Shown here in pieces: positions 8,146 through 15,963 of a stretch of 64,000 nt of DNA (the stretch's first letter is position 1; every line of letters starts with the position of its first letter). Made by a program: the position numbers and the translations under genes. The stretch is from Cloacibacterium caeni. GTDB lineage: Bacteria; Bacteroidota; Bacteroidia; Flavobacteriales; Weeksellaceae. Under the pieces are notes generated by a model. It worked only from the letters and a program-made list of their open reading frames with translations, was not told where the DNA came from and searched no databases. The DNA lies in contig NZ_OU015319.1 in the NCBI RefSeq assembly GCF_907163125.1, forward strand, positions 1,798,001 to 1,862,000, read 5' to 3'.

Positions 8146-8340
8146 CAAATTATAGTGAGAAGCTAAACCTTAAAAAAATCATATTAACAAAAATAGATTT
8201 CACAGATTGACTTTACCTACTGAGTTTCAAGTATAATAAAAGCAATAATAATCCATTATTTTTAACAAATTTATACTTTTATTAACAATACTTTGGCATA
8301 ATTTTTATCATAATTCATCGTTTTTGGATGTGCAAAAACA

Positions 8341-8368
8341 TTGATTTAAAATATTTTAATTAATTTTG
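8341..8368 (+). promoter_or_regulatory. Promoter (TTG / TAATTTTG) of the M23 peptidase gene
   Basis: TTG at 8341-8343 and TAATTTTG at 8361-8368 are 17 nt apart. The ATG at 8404 leaves a leader of about 30 nt. Confidence 0.55.
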
Positions 8369-8403
8369 GCGTCGCTAAAAATTGAAAAACTGAGAAAAAA
8401 GTA

Positions 8404-9294
8404 ATGAAGAAATTTTTTATAAAAAAGAAGAATGTTCAGCTATTCATGGGCGCTCTTCTTTTCGTTATCCTTCTGCAAAGTTTTGTTATTGCAAAATTAT
8501 ATTCAGAAAAAGATGACAAAAACTATCAAGTCAATTTAGTAAAAATTAACACCCAAAAAGACAGCTTAGATTTCTTTAAATTAAAAAATGATTTAGCCGC
8601 TGTAGACAATACAGTAAGAACAATCAACAATTATTTAAAGGCAAAAAACGCCTCTAATCTAAGTATAGAAGCTCTATCTAGAGACAGCTTATCTAGTTCG
8701 GTTTATCTGTCCAATCAGAGTTCTAGATATTCTGAATATCTTGTAGAATTAGAAAAACGTTTACAGCAAGTTCCAGTTGGTCACCCAATAAATAACGGTT
8801 TTCTTTCTTCTAATTTCGGGATGAGAAAAAATCCTATTCCGTCTAAGAAAATCCTACTCGCTTCTGCAAGACCTCTTGCTATTTCATCTGAAAAAATAGA
8901 AAAAGACAGCGCTGGAAATGTAATCAACAAAAGTAACGTTAACGTAGCATCAAAAAACGCTGCTCCTGCTGAAAAAGACCAAATGCAATTCCACAAAGGA
9001 ATAGATTATGGTGTAAGTTACGGAAGTGATGTAATGTGTACTGCTACTGGAAAAGTGATTTTTGCAGGTCAGAAAAGTGGTTACGGAAACTGTGTAATCA
9101 TCAGTCATGGCAATGGTTTAGCAACGCTTTACGCTCACCTTTCTAAAATTAATGTAAAAGCCAACCAAAATGTAAAAGCAGGAGAAGTAATTGCACAATC
9201 TGGCAATTCTGGAAGAAGCACTGGCCCGCATTTACATTACGAAGTTCATAAAAACAACACGCCTGTAAACCCTAAATTATTTCTAAATTTATAA
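8404..9294 (+). CDS. M23 (LytM-type) zinc metallopeptidase, membrane-anchored
   Basis: This 296-aa protein has a basic N-terminus and one membrane segment (about residues 13-33), then an extracytoplasmic coiled region, then a C-terminal peptidase M23 domain (about 195-296). The zinc motifs are HKGIDYG, where the usual HxxxD is seen, and HLHYEV near the end, with the preceding catalytic-site histidine in LYAHLSK. Such proteins cleave peptidoglycan peptide cross-links or activate amidases during cell division. The Lys-rich small gene after its terminator may be a frequent neighbour. Confidence 0.9.
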   Translation: MKKFFIKKKNVQLFMGALLFVILLQSFVIAKLYSEKDDKNYQVNLVKINTQKDSLDFFKLKNDLAAVDNTVRTINNYLKAKNASNLSIEALSRDSLSSSVYLSNQSSRYSEYLVELEKRLQQVPVGHPINNGFLSSNFGMRKNPIPSKKILLASARPLAISSEKIEKDSAGNVINKSNVNVASKNAAPAEKDQMQFHKGIDYGVSYGSDVMCTATGKVIFAGQKSGYGNCVIISHGNGLATLYAHLSKINVKANQNVKAGEVIAQSGNSGRSTGPHLHYEVHKNNTPVNPKLFLNL

Positions 9295-9317
9295 AATTGA
9301 AATATAAAATTTGAAGA

Positions 9318-9347
9318 AAGCATCCACTTGATTGGATGCTTTTTTTA
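9318..9347 (+). terminator. Rho-independent terminator after the M23 gene
   Basis: AAGCATCC-acttgatt-GGATGCTT is followed by a T-run. Confidence 0.85.
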
Positions 9348-9373
9348 TTTAACTTTAGTGAAATTTTTGAGCT

Positions 9374-9517
9374 ATGAAAAAAGACAAAGTTCCTAAAAAA
9401 GCTAAAGAGAAGTCTACAAAAAAGAATTCCAAGGAAAAGAAGGAAATCATCATCAATGAAAATTCTTCGCCAGTTTGCTTTGCAAAAAGTAAAGAAATAA
9501 GAGACGAATACCAATAA
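9374..9517 (+). CDS. Small Lys-rich protein (47 aa), function unknown
   Basis: An ATG at 9374 opens a 47-codon frame. The first 28 residues are almost all Lys, Glu, Ser and Thr (MKKDKVPKKAKEKSTKKN), and the tail SPVCFAKSKEIRDEYQ looks structured and contains the only cysteine. The gene sits between two strong terminators. A weak -7-like TAACTTTA lies about 20 nt upstream. The compact, terminator-bounded frame favours a real gene. I do not recognise a family; the composition suggests a nucleic-acid-binding or ribosome-associated peptide, which is inference. Confidence 0.6.
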   Translation: MKKDKVPKKAKEKSTKKNSKEKKEIIINENSSPVCFAKSKEIRDEYQ

Positions 9518-9520
9518 AAA

Positions 9521-9544
9521 AAACTGACTCTAATGAGTCAGTTT
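9521..9544. terminator. Bidirectional terminator
   Basis: AAACTGACTC-taat-GAGTCAGTTT has a 10-bp perfect stem with A and T runs outside. It separates the small Lys-rich gene from the convergent reductase gene. Confidence 0.85.
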
Positions 9545-9558
9545 CAAATATTAATGGA

Positions 9559-10212
9559 TTAATAAGCCGCTGTAAATCTTTGTCTCACAAACTGATTATT
9601 TTCTAATTCATCTACCAAAGCTACCGCTACATCTTCTACAGAAAGGATACTTCTTCCGCTTTCATCAAAAACCGGATTTTCTAGTGCAGTTCTATAGGTT
9701 CCTTTTCTTACACCTGCTGTTCCTTGATGCATTTCTATGGCTGGAGAAAAGAAAGTCCAATCTAGATTCTCATTCTTTTTAATAATTTCTAAATATTGTC
9801 TGGCTGCTTCTGCGCCTGGTTTAATTTCCGCTGGAAATTCTGGAGTATCTATTAATTGAAGGTTTTCAGCAATATATAAACTTCCTGCTCCACCTACGGT
9901 AATAAATCTTTTTACGCCAGATTCTTCTACCGCTTTTTCTATGCTAGTCGCTCCTTTTAAGAAATCTTCGAAAATATTAGGATTCGTCCAACCTGGATTA
10001 AATGCGCTAATCACAGCGTCATTTCCTTTTAGGATTTCTGATAATTCAGAAGTATTGTAAACATCTACAGCTATAGCTTTTACATTTTCTGATTCTTCGA
10101 TTTTAGAAGTATTTCTAGCCAAAGCATTTACAAAATATCCTCTATTTGCTAATTCTTTTACTACTTGAGTGCCTACAAAACCTGTTGCACCAATGACTGC
10201 GACTTTTTTCAT
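9559..10212 (-). CDS. NAD(P)-binding SDR/NmrA-like reductase (YwnB-like)
   Basis: This 217-aa protein has the atypical-SDR Rossmann fold: GATGFVG at residues 8-14, an aspartate at the end of beta 3 (AVDVYN), and VKRFITVGGAGSLY in the active-site strand. It resembles NmrA/YwnB-type NAD(P)H-binding proteins, which act as redox-sensing or flavin-reductase-like proteins. An Rrf2-family regulator gene lies 53 nt upstream on the same strand. That mirrors the Bacillus ywnA-ywnB pair and suggests that the regulator controls this gene under redox or electrophile stress. The substrate is unknown. Confidence 0.8.
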   Translation of the reverse strand: MKKVAVIGATGFVGTQVVKELANRGYFVNALARNTSKIEESENVKAIAVDVYNTSELSEILKGNDAVISAFNPGWTNPNIFEDFLKGATSIEKAVEESGVKRFITVGGAGSLYIAENLQLIDTPEFPAEIKPGAEAARQYLEIIKKNENLDWTFFSPAIEMHQGTAGVRKGTYRTALENPVFDESGRSILSVEDVAVALVDELENNQFVRQRFTAAY

Positions 10213-10265
10213 TTTTCTATAATTTAAATTGTAATAATTTTTGTTACATTTATGCTTAAAAAATT

Positions 10266-10676
10266 TTATTTGAATTGTTCTATAAAATTTTTCAAAGATT
10301 TTTCTTTTAAGAAATTCAGCACTACCTCATCTGTTTCAGAAAAAAGAAGATCCAAATTCTGATTAATCACCTTCCCCACTTCACATTGCGGATTAGGATG
10401 TTGATTTTTTTTACCTAAAACCTCTGAGTTTTTTACGGCATTGTAAATTTCAGCAATTGTAATTTGATCAATATTTTTTCCTAATCTAGTACCGCCTTCT
10501 TTACCCTTTTTACTTTCTACCAAACCTGCTTCTCTAAGCACAGATATTTCTTTTCTTACGATTACAGGATTTACATTGATGCTTCCAGCTAACCAATCAG
10601 AAGTATGCCATTCTTCTGGTTTACTACCAAGAATAGTCATAATATGAAGCGCTGTGGAAAATCGAGTATTGTTCAT
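10266..10676 (-). CDS. Rrf2-family transcriptional regulator (YwnA-like)
   Basis: This 136-aa protein starts MNNTRFSTALHIMTIL, as Rrf2 proteins do, with a winged HTH over residues 1-80 (INVNPVIVRKEISVLREAGLV and the wing KGKEGGTRL). It lacks the three-cysteine cluster motif of IscR and NsrR: only one cysteine (NPQCEVG) is visible, as in the redox-thiol YwnA group. The longer frame to 10748 is rejected because a TATTTTTG -7 box lies about 8 nt before ATG 10676. It is likely cotranscribed with, and controls, the downstream reductase. Confidence 0.85.
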   Translation of the reverse strand: MNNTRFSTALHIMTILGSKPEEWHTSDWLAGSINVNPVIVRKEISVLREAGLVESKKGKEGGTRLGKNIDQITIAEIYNAVKNSEVLGKKNQHPNPQCEVGKVINQNLDLLFSETDEVVLNFLKEKSLKNFIEQFK

Positions 10677-10757
10677 TTCTGATGCAAAAATATGTAAATT
10701 TTTAATTGTAACAGATTTAATTACAATTAAGATTGAAAAAATTTTCACATAAAAAAC

Positions 10758-10784
10758 AAAATCCTCAGAAATTCTGAGGATTTT
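10758..10784. terminator. Bidirectional terminator after the tRNA
   Basis: AAAATCCTCAG-aaatt-CTGAGGATTTT has an 11-bp perfect stem. It lies 1 nt after the 3' end of the minus-strand tRNA. Confidence 0.85.
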
Positions 10785-10785
10785 G

Positions 10786-10859
10786 TGGCCCAGCTTGGGC
10801 TCGAACCAAGGACTTGCTGATTATGAGTCAGCTACTCTAACCAACTGAGTTACAAGGCC
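10786..10859 (-). tRNA. tRNA with CAT anticodon (probably elongator tRNA-Met)
   Basis: The minus strand folds into a full cloverleaf of 74 nt. The acceptor GGCCTTG pairs with CTGGGCC with a T-G and a T-T; the D-loop has AGTTGGTTAGA; the anticodon arm is GCTGA-CTCATAA-TCAGC; the T-arm is CTTGG-TTCGAGC-CCAAG. CCA is not encoded. CAT could also be tRNA-Ile2 with a lysidine-modified C; sequence alone does not settle this. Confidence 0.9.
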
Positions 10860-10936
10860 AAATATTTATGATAAAATATCTTTATTTCAATTGGGTGTGC
10901 AAATGTAAGATTTTTTCGGAAAATTCAAAAAAAAAT

Positions 10937-11335
10937 TTACGGTTTTTCTTGACACAATTCCACCAAAACTCCATTTGTAGATTTAGGATGCAAGAAAACC
11001 ACCAACTTATTATCTGCGCCATCTTTTGGTTCTTCGGAAATAAAAACAAAACCTTCTGCTTTTAATCTTTCTATTTCTGCTCTAATATCTTCTACTCCGA
11101 AAGCAATATGGTGAATTCCTTCTCCTTTTTTGTCGATAAATTTAGCAATTGGACTTTCTGGATTGGTGGCTTCCAAAAGTTCTATTTTGCTTTCTCCTAA
11201 TTGATAAAAAGAGGTAGTTACACCTTCTCTTTCTACCGATTCTTGTTTGTAATTGCTTTTCCCAAGAAGTTTTGCAAAAAGATTGTCTGAAGTTTCTAGA
11301 CTTTTAATGGCGATTCCTAAGTGTTCTATTTTCAT
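10937..11335 (-). CDS. mce: Methylmalonyl-CoA epimerase (glyoxalase/VOC fold)
   Basis: This 132-aa VOC-fold enzyme interconverts (2R)- and (2S)-methylmalonyl-CoA in propionate metabolism. It has two beta-alpha-beta-beta-beta modules. Metal ligands are visible as His in IEHLGIAI, His in IHHIAFGVED and Glu in GVLVELCQ. Length and the start MKIEHLGIAI match the family. Methylmalonyl-CoA mutase is not in this window. The ATG is followed upstream by a GATGATGTGG string and then by a structured non-coding element. It is probably a single-gene unit. Confidence 0.9.
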   Translation of the reverse strand: MKIEHLGIAIKSLETSDNLFAKLLGKSNYKQESVEREGVTTSFYQLGESKIELLEATNPESPIAKFIDKKGEGIHHIAFGVEDIRAEIERLKAEGFVFISEEPKDGADNKLVVFLHPKSTNGVLVELCQEKP

Positions 11336-11379
11336 GATGATGTGGTAATTGTTTACTTAATTTCTATTAAAATCTTAGT

Positions 11380-11545
11380 TTGCGTGAGGGAGTAGGCGGA
11401 ACTCTTTTTCTAAATTTTTATTGCAAGGGCATAGGTTTTGATAAAAAATTTAGAAAAAAGTGTGAGCCGAATACCGACCTTTTCTTTTTATGGTCAAGAC
11501 CTTGCGTTTGGCAAAAAGAAAAGGACACGCCCAAAATCTCAAACA
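11380..11545. repeat. Structured intergenic element with two consecutive inverted repeats
   Basis: The first hairpin pairs 11404-11420 (CTTTTTCTAAATTTTTA) with 11442-11460. The second pairs CCTTTTCTTTTT (11478-11489) with AAAAAGAAAAGG (11513-11524). GCGTGAGGG at the left edge and GGACACGCCC at the right edge are near-complementary. A 62-aa frame across it lacks any family resemblance and is rejected. It looks like a dispersed non-coding repeat. Confidence 0.55.
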
Positions 11546-11552
11546 AAAATAC

Positions 11553-11560
11553 TAAATTTG
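11553..11560 (+). promoter_or_regulatory. -7 box (TAAATTTG) of rbfA
   Basis: TAAATTTG is followed by CAAC and the rbfA ATG at 11565. The 4-nt spacing implies a leaderless transcript. No good -33 TTG was found. Confidence 0.5.
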
Positions 11561-11564
11561 CAAC

Positions 11565-11927
11565 ATGAATGAAAGTAACAGACAAAGAAAAGTAGCACAG
11601 ATTATTCAAGAAGATTTTGCTGAACTTTTTAGAAAACTCGCTTCAGAGAGCAAACAAAATTTTCTAATCACCGTTTCTGATGTAAAGGTAACGGCAGATT
11701 TAAGCATTGCTAAAATTTATTTGAGCATCTTTCCGCAAGAATTTAGAACGCCAATCATGAAGGAGATAGACGAAAATAAGTCTTTCTACAGAAATTTTAT
11801 TGGTCAGAAAATGGCAAAACAAGTGCGAATTATTCCTGAACTTAATTTCTATTTAGACACTACACTAGATGATGTAGAACGTATAGAAAAAGAACTAAAA
11901 GGTCTGGGAGACAATCCTATTTTATAA
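11565..11927 (+). CDS. rbfA: Ribosome-binding factor A
   Basis: This 120-aa KH-like protein assists late 30S subunit maturation by binding 16S rRNA. The start MNESNRQRKVAQIIQEDFAEL and the motif VKVTADLSIAKIYLS match RbfA, as does the end PELNFYLDTTLDDVERIEKEL. Its stop is 3 nt from the ATG of the permease gene, so the two are cotranscribed. The upstream -7 box places the start codon at the 5' end of the mRNA. Confidence 0.93.
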   Translation: MNESNRQRKVAQIIQEDFAELFRKLASESKQNFLITVSDVKVTADLSIAKIYLSIFPQEFRTPIMKEIDENKSFYRNFIGQKMAKQVRIIPELNFYLDTTLDDVERIEKELKGLGDNPIL

Positions 11928-11930
11928 AAA

Positions 11931-13145
11931 ATGGCCAAAGGAAATACCGCTTTTTATATCGCGAGAAGATATCTCATTGCTAAAAAAGGAAGCCAAGCTG
12001 TAAGTTTTATTACAGGATTGGCTGCTTTTGCTATGATGGTAGCGGTAGCCGCCATGTTTATTATTATTTCGGTTTTTTCTGGATTAGAAGACCTCAACAA
12101 AGATTTTATTTCTAATCTACATGCTGATCTTACACTGAAAAGCGCTCAAGGAAAAGTTATCCCTAATATTCAAAAAGTAACTTCTACCCTAAAATCTGAA
12201 AACGAAATCAGTCATTTTTCTAAATTGATTGAAGAAAAAGTGTACATAGACTATAACAATACGGGCGAAATAGCTTACATAAGAGGCGTAGACTCGGCTT
12301 ATGTAAAAGTAAACCCTATTGACAAAAATATTTTCTACGGAAGTTATCCTTCATTTAAATTTATCAATGAAGTGATTATGGAAGCTCAACTGAACAACAG
12401 ATTGGCAATTCCCGTAGCTAATGATGTAAACGTAGCAACTCTTTTCATGCCAAAACCTGGCAAAGGAATCATCAATAAAGAAGAAGATATTTTCAATAAA
12501 AGAGATATTTATGTTACTGGAATTTTCCCTGGAAATGACCAGCTGAACAATTATATTATCGCTCCGCTTGAACTGACTTCGGAGTTACTGAACTTGCCTA
12601 AAAACTCAGCTTACGAGATTGCCATAAAACTGAAAAATCCTGAAAAAGCAAATGCTATAAAAGAAGATTTACAAAATAAACTCGGCAATCAAGTTACCAT
12701 AAAAACAAAAGCAGAAGAAAACGCTGCCTTCTGGAAAATGATTAACACCGAAAAACTGATGATTTACCTCATCTTTGCTTTGGTGATTTTTATTACTACG
12801 TTTAACCTTGCTGGTGCTATTATTATTCTTCAATTGGATAAAAAAGACCAAGCTAAATCATTGATTTCTTTAGGTTTTACAATTAGTGATTTACGAAAGA
12901 CTTATTTCAACACTGGTCTACTTATTGTATTGTTTGGAGTGATCTCGGGCTTGATTTTGGGGACTATTATTTGTGTCATTCAAATACAAACTGGCATTTT
13001 CAAAGCTACTGAAACATTACCTTTCCCTGTAAAAATTTTCTGGCCTAATTATTTCTATGTGGCTTTAATAGGACTTTTCTTCGGAATTTCTGTTTCTTGG
13101 ATCTTCTCAAAAATTAATAAAGAGAACATTATTGAAAATAATTAA
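11931..13145 (+). CDS. LolC/E-type ABC transporter permease (FtsX-like)
   Basis: This 404-aa inner-membrane protein has one N-terminal membrane segment (about residues 28-50), a large periplasmic MacB-PCD domain (about 55-245), and three C-terminal membrane segments (about 275-295, 325-350, 370-392) typical of FtsX. The FIARRYL start is typical of LolC/LolE proteins, which extract lipoproteins for transfer to the outer membrane. Bacteroidetes usually encode the rbfA-permease pair in this order. No ATPase gene is adjacent; LolD would be elsewhere. Assignment to Lol rather than another FtsX family is inference. Confidence 0.82.
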   Translation: MAKGNTAFYIARRYLIAKKGSQAVSFITGLAAFAMMVAVAAMFIIISVFSGLEDLNKDFISNLHADLTLKSAQGKVIPNIQKVTSTLKSENEISHFSKLIEEKVYIDYNNTGEIAYIRGVDSAYVKVNPIDKNIFYGSYPSFKFINEVIMEAQLNNRLAIPVANDVNVATLFMPKPGKGIINKEEDIFNKRDIYVTGIFPGNDQLNNYIIAPLELTSELLNLPKNSAYEIAIKLKNPEKANAIKEDLQNKLGNQVTIKTKAEENAAFWKMINTEKLMIYLIFALVIFITTFNLAGAIIILQLDKKDQAKSLISLGFTISDLRKTYFNTGLLIVLFGVISGLILGTIICVIQIQTGIFKATETLPFPVKIFWPNYFYVALIGLFFGISVSWIFSKINKENIIENN

Positions 13146-13166
13146 TTATCTTATTGATAATTATTA

Positions 13167-13174
13167 TAACTTTG
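13167..13174 (+). promoter_or_regulatory. -7 box (TAACTTTG) of the secreted nuclease gene
   Basis: TAACTTTG lies 25 nt before the ATG at 13200. The best upstream TTG is too close to be a standard -33 element. Confidence 0.5.
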
Positions 13175-13199
13175 TGTCCCTTTTTATTACTTTAACATT

Positions 13200-14993
13200 A
13201 TGAAGATTAAAACTTTACTAATTGTAGGATTATTATTTTCTGCTGCAAACATTTTCGCACAGATACCTACAGGTTACTATGACGGAACAGCTGGTTTAAC
13301 TGGAGCTGCTCTTAAAACAAAATTAAGCCAAATCATTACAAATGGTCACCAGACGAAGTCTTATGATAACCTATACAACGGATATCCATCAACGGATTCA
13401 GATAATTACTACGAAAAAGACGGCTCTGTATTAGACATTTATTCAGAAAATCCTAGCGGAAAAGACCCTTATGTCTATCAACATGGCTCTAAACAATGTG
13501 GTAGTTATAAAGTAGAAGGAGACTGCTATAATAGAGAGCACGTTTTTCCACAAGGATATTTCAATTCTGCATCTCCAATGGTTTCGGACATTCATCACAT
13601 TGTACCAACTGATGGAAAAGTAAACGGAAATAGAAGTAATTTTCCTTTTGGAAAAGTGGGAACTGCCAATTTTGTTTCAGCAAACGGCTCTAAAAGAGGA
13701 ACCAGCGCATCACCTAATTATAGTGGAACTGTTTTTGAACCCATTGATGAATTTAAGGGAGACGTCGCAAGGATGATTTTATATTTTGCAACAAGATATG
13801 AATCTAAACTGTCAACTTTTAGCGACAATGATATTCTCACTAATACCGCATTTCCAGGTGTAGAAGCTTGGGAATTGGCGGTTCTAAAAGAATGGCACAC
13901 AAATGACCCAGTCTCTCAAAGAGAAATTGACAGAAACAATGCAGCTTATACTTATCAAGGAAATAGAAACCCATTTATAGACCACCCAGAATATGTAGCT
14001 TTAATATGGGGAACAACAACTCCTGATACAGTAGCACCAACCACACCAACAAACCTAGCCGTTACGGGAAGTACTTCTAGCACAATATCTTTATCTTGGA
14101 CCGCTTCTACGGATAATATAATTGTAGCGACATATGATATTTATCTAGACGGAACGCTTAAAACTTCATCAGCTACTAATAGTGCAACCGTGACTGGCCT
14201 TAATCCGTCTACAACATATACATTTTATATAAAAGCCAAAGACGCTGCAGGAAATACATCCAATCAAAGTAATACTGCTACTGGAACTACCACAGAAAAT
14301 ACTGGTGGCGGTGGAAATAACAATAATACCACTTGTGGCACAGAAAATTTCGAGGAAATTAGCGGAACTCCTAATGCCTATGAAACCATAAATTGGACCA
14401 GCGCTGGAATTACATGGACAGCAACGGATTCTAGATCCGACCAAACAATTAATAATAAAGCAATTACGTTAAGAAATGGCAAATTAAGTTCTTCACCTAT
14501 TTCAGGAGGAATAGGAAGTTTAACAGTAACTACACAACTTAAATTCTCTGGAACAAATGGAAGTTTTAAATTATTTATTAATGGTGTTGAAAAAGGAACA
14601 ATCCCATACTCAGACACTGTAACTACCACTACCATTTCAAACATCAATGTTTCAGGAAATGTAACGATTAGTATACAAAATAATAGCACAACCTCTAACA
14701 GAGTGGCTTTTGATGATTTAAGTTGGACTTGCTATAACGATTTAGCTACCTCAGAAATAAAATCTAACAAATTCAGCATTTATCCGAATCCTATTAAGAA
14801 CAACATGCTTTTTGTTAAAAGTGAAAATTTAAGTAAAATTAAAAAAGTAGAGATTTACAACACGAGCGGGGTTTTAGTTCAAGTGGCAGAAAAACCCTTT
14901 TTGAATAAAAATTACTTAGTTCTTAAAAACTTACCAAAAGGAATTTATTTTGCAAAATTTGATGATAATGCTCAGAAATTTGTAGTAGAATAA
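13200..14993 (+). CDS. Secreted endonuclease I with fibronectin III and T9SS sorting domain
   Basis: This 597-aa exported protein has several parts. A signal peptide (residues 1-20, ending IFAQ) is followed by an endonuclease I/EndA-type nuclease (about 35-270) with YNREHVFPQ, DIHHIVPTDG, NGNRSNFPFG. A fibronectin type III domain (about 278-365) and a beta-rich module (about 380-515) follow. The end carries a type IX secretion C-terminal domain (about 530-597, FSIYPNPI and LPKGIYF). It would be exported through the Sec and T9SS pathways to the surface or medium and degrade DNA, for nutrition or competition. A terminator follows the stop. Confidence 0.92.
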   Translation: MKIKTLLIVGLLFSAANIFAQIPTGYYDGTAGLTGAALKTKLSQIITNGHQTKSYDNLYNGYPSTDSDNYYEKDGSVLDIYSENPSGKDPYVYQHGSKQCGSYKVEGDCYNREHVFPQGYFNSASPMVSDIHHIVPTDGKVNGNRSNFPFGKVGTANFVSANGSKRGTSASPNYSGTVFEPIDEFKGDVARMILYFATRYESKLSTFSDNDILTNTAFPGVEAWELAVLKEWHTNDPVSQREIDRNNAAYTYQGNRNPFIDHPEYVALIWGTTTPDTVAPTTPTNLAVTGSTSSTISLSWTASTDNIIVATYDIYLDGTLKTSSATNSATVTGLNPSTTYTFYIKAKDAAGNTSNQSNTATGTTTENTGGGGNNNNTTCGTENFEEISGTPNAYETINWTSAGITWTATDSRSDQTINNKAITLRNGKLSSSPISGGIGSLTVTTQLKFSGTNGSFKLFINGVEKGTIPYSDTVTTTTISNINVSGNVTISIQNNSTTSNRVAFDDLSWTCYNDLATSEIKSNKFSIYPNPIKNNMLFVKSENLSKIKKVEIYNTSGVLVQVAEKPFLNKNYLVLKNLPKGIYFAKFDDNAQKFVVE

Positions 14994-15012
14994 ACTTGAT
15001 ACAAATCATTGC

Positions 15013-15040
15013 AAGGCTGGAAACATTTCCAGCCTTTTTT
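15013..15040 (+). terminator. Rho-independent terminator after the nuclease gene
   Basis: AAGGCTGGAAA-ca-TTTCCAGCCTT is followed by a T-run. The T-run abuts the aroE -7 box. Confidence 0.9.
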
Positions 15041-15042
15041 AT

Positions 15043-15050
15043 TACCTTTG
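15043..15050 (+). promoter_or_regulatory. -7 box (TACCTTTG) of aroE, abutting the terminator
   Basis: TACCTTTG begins 2 nt after the preceding terminator's T-run, and the aroE ATG follows 4 nt after the box. The transcript would be leaderless. Confidence 0.5.
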
Positions 15051-15054
15051 AACT

Positions 15055-15789
15055 ATGGAAAAATCAGTAAAATTAGGTTTGGTAGGAAGAAATATTTCCT
15101 ACTCGTTTTCAAAAAAATATTTCGAACAGAAATTTCAAAAACTTTTCTTGAAAAACCATTCCTATGAAGTATTTGACATCGAAAATCTTCAGAATATTGC
15201 TACTATTTTTCAAACTGAAAATCTTGTAGGACTTAATGTGACTATTCCATACAAAGAACAAATTATTCCTTATTTAGACGAACTGAGCGAAGAAGCCAAA
15301 GAAATTGGCGCCATCAATTGTATTTCCATCAAGAACGGAAAAACAAAAGGGTTTAATACTGATGCATTTGGATTTGAAAAAACACTTCTTCTGCACAAGA
15401 AGCCACACCAAAAATCTGCCATCGTTTTAGGAAATGGTGGTGCTGCAAAAGCCGTTCAATTTGTGTTAAAAAAGAATAATATTCCGTTTATTACCGTTTC
15501 TAGAACTACAGAAATTAATTATCAGAATCTCACTGAAAATCAAGTTTTAGAAAACCTCATCATCATACAATGTACACCTGTAGGAACTTTTCCTAATGTA
15601 GAAGAAACCCTTGTCTTCCCATTTGAATTTATTACCGAAAATCATCTCGTTATCGATTTAATTTACAATCCTACTCTTTCTAAATTTCTAAAAAACGCTG
15701 CCGAAAAAGGCGCAAAAACCATTAACGGTTATTTCATGCTAGAACAACAAGCCGAAAAAGCTTGGGAAATTTGGAATGAAAAACTGTAA
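15055..15789 (+). CDS. aroE: Shikimate dehydrogenase
   Basis: This 244-aa cytosolic enzyme reduces 3-dehydroshikimate to shikimate with NADPH in aromatic amino-acid synthesis. The N-terminal substrate domain has the GRNISYSFSKKYF loop, the catalytic lysine in NVTIPYKEQI, and the aspartate in GFNTDAFGF. The Rossmann motif is VLGNGGAAKAV. The end NGYFMLEQQAEKAWEIW is typical. It is somewhat shorter than the E. coli protein (272 aa), as is usual in flavobacteria. The start codon sits 4 nt downstream of a -7 box. Confidence 0.93.
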   Translation: MEKSVKLGLVGRNISYSFSKKYFEQKFQKLFLKNHSYEVFDIENLQNIATIFQTENLVGLNVTIPYKEQIIPYLDELSEEAKEIGAINCISIKNGKTKGFNTDAFGFEKTLLLHKKPHQKSAIVLGNGGAAKAVQFVLKKNNIPFITVSRTTEINYQNLTENQVLENLIIIQCTPVGTFPNVEETLVFPFEFITENHLVIDLIYNPTLSKFLKNAAEKGAKTINGYFMLEQQAEKAWEIWNEKL

Positions 15790-15963
15790 ACACTTCTGAG
15801 CCATCAAAGATTTAGACTGATGTATTTTTTTAAAAGTGAGCACAATTATCGCTTTCAAAAAAATTGCATATTTCATAAAAAACCCTTAATTTAGTGCCGA
15901 AATGCGTTCAAACATTCAAAAAAAGTGTTTGAAAAAGCATATTACTTTTAAAATTAATTTGCT

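Noticed and set aside
11380-11568. Short open frames on both strands between mce and rbfA
   Set aside because: They cross strong hairpins, overlap each other and the rbfA start, and have no family resemblance.
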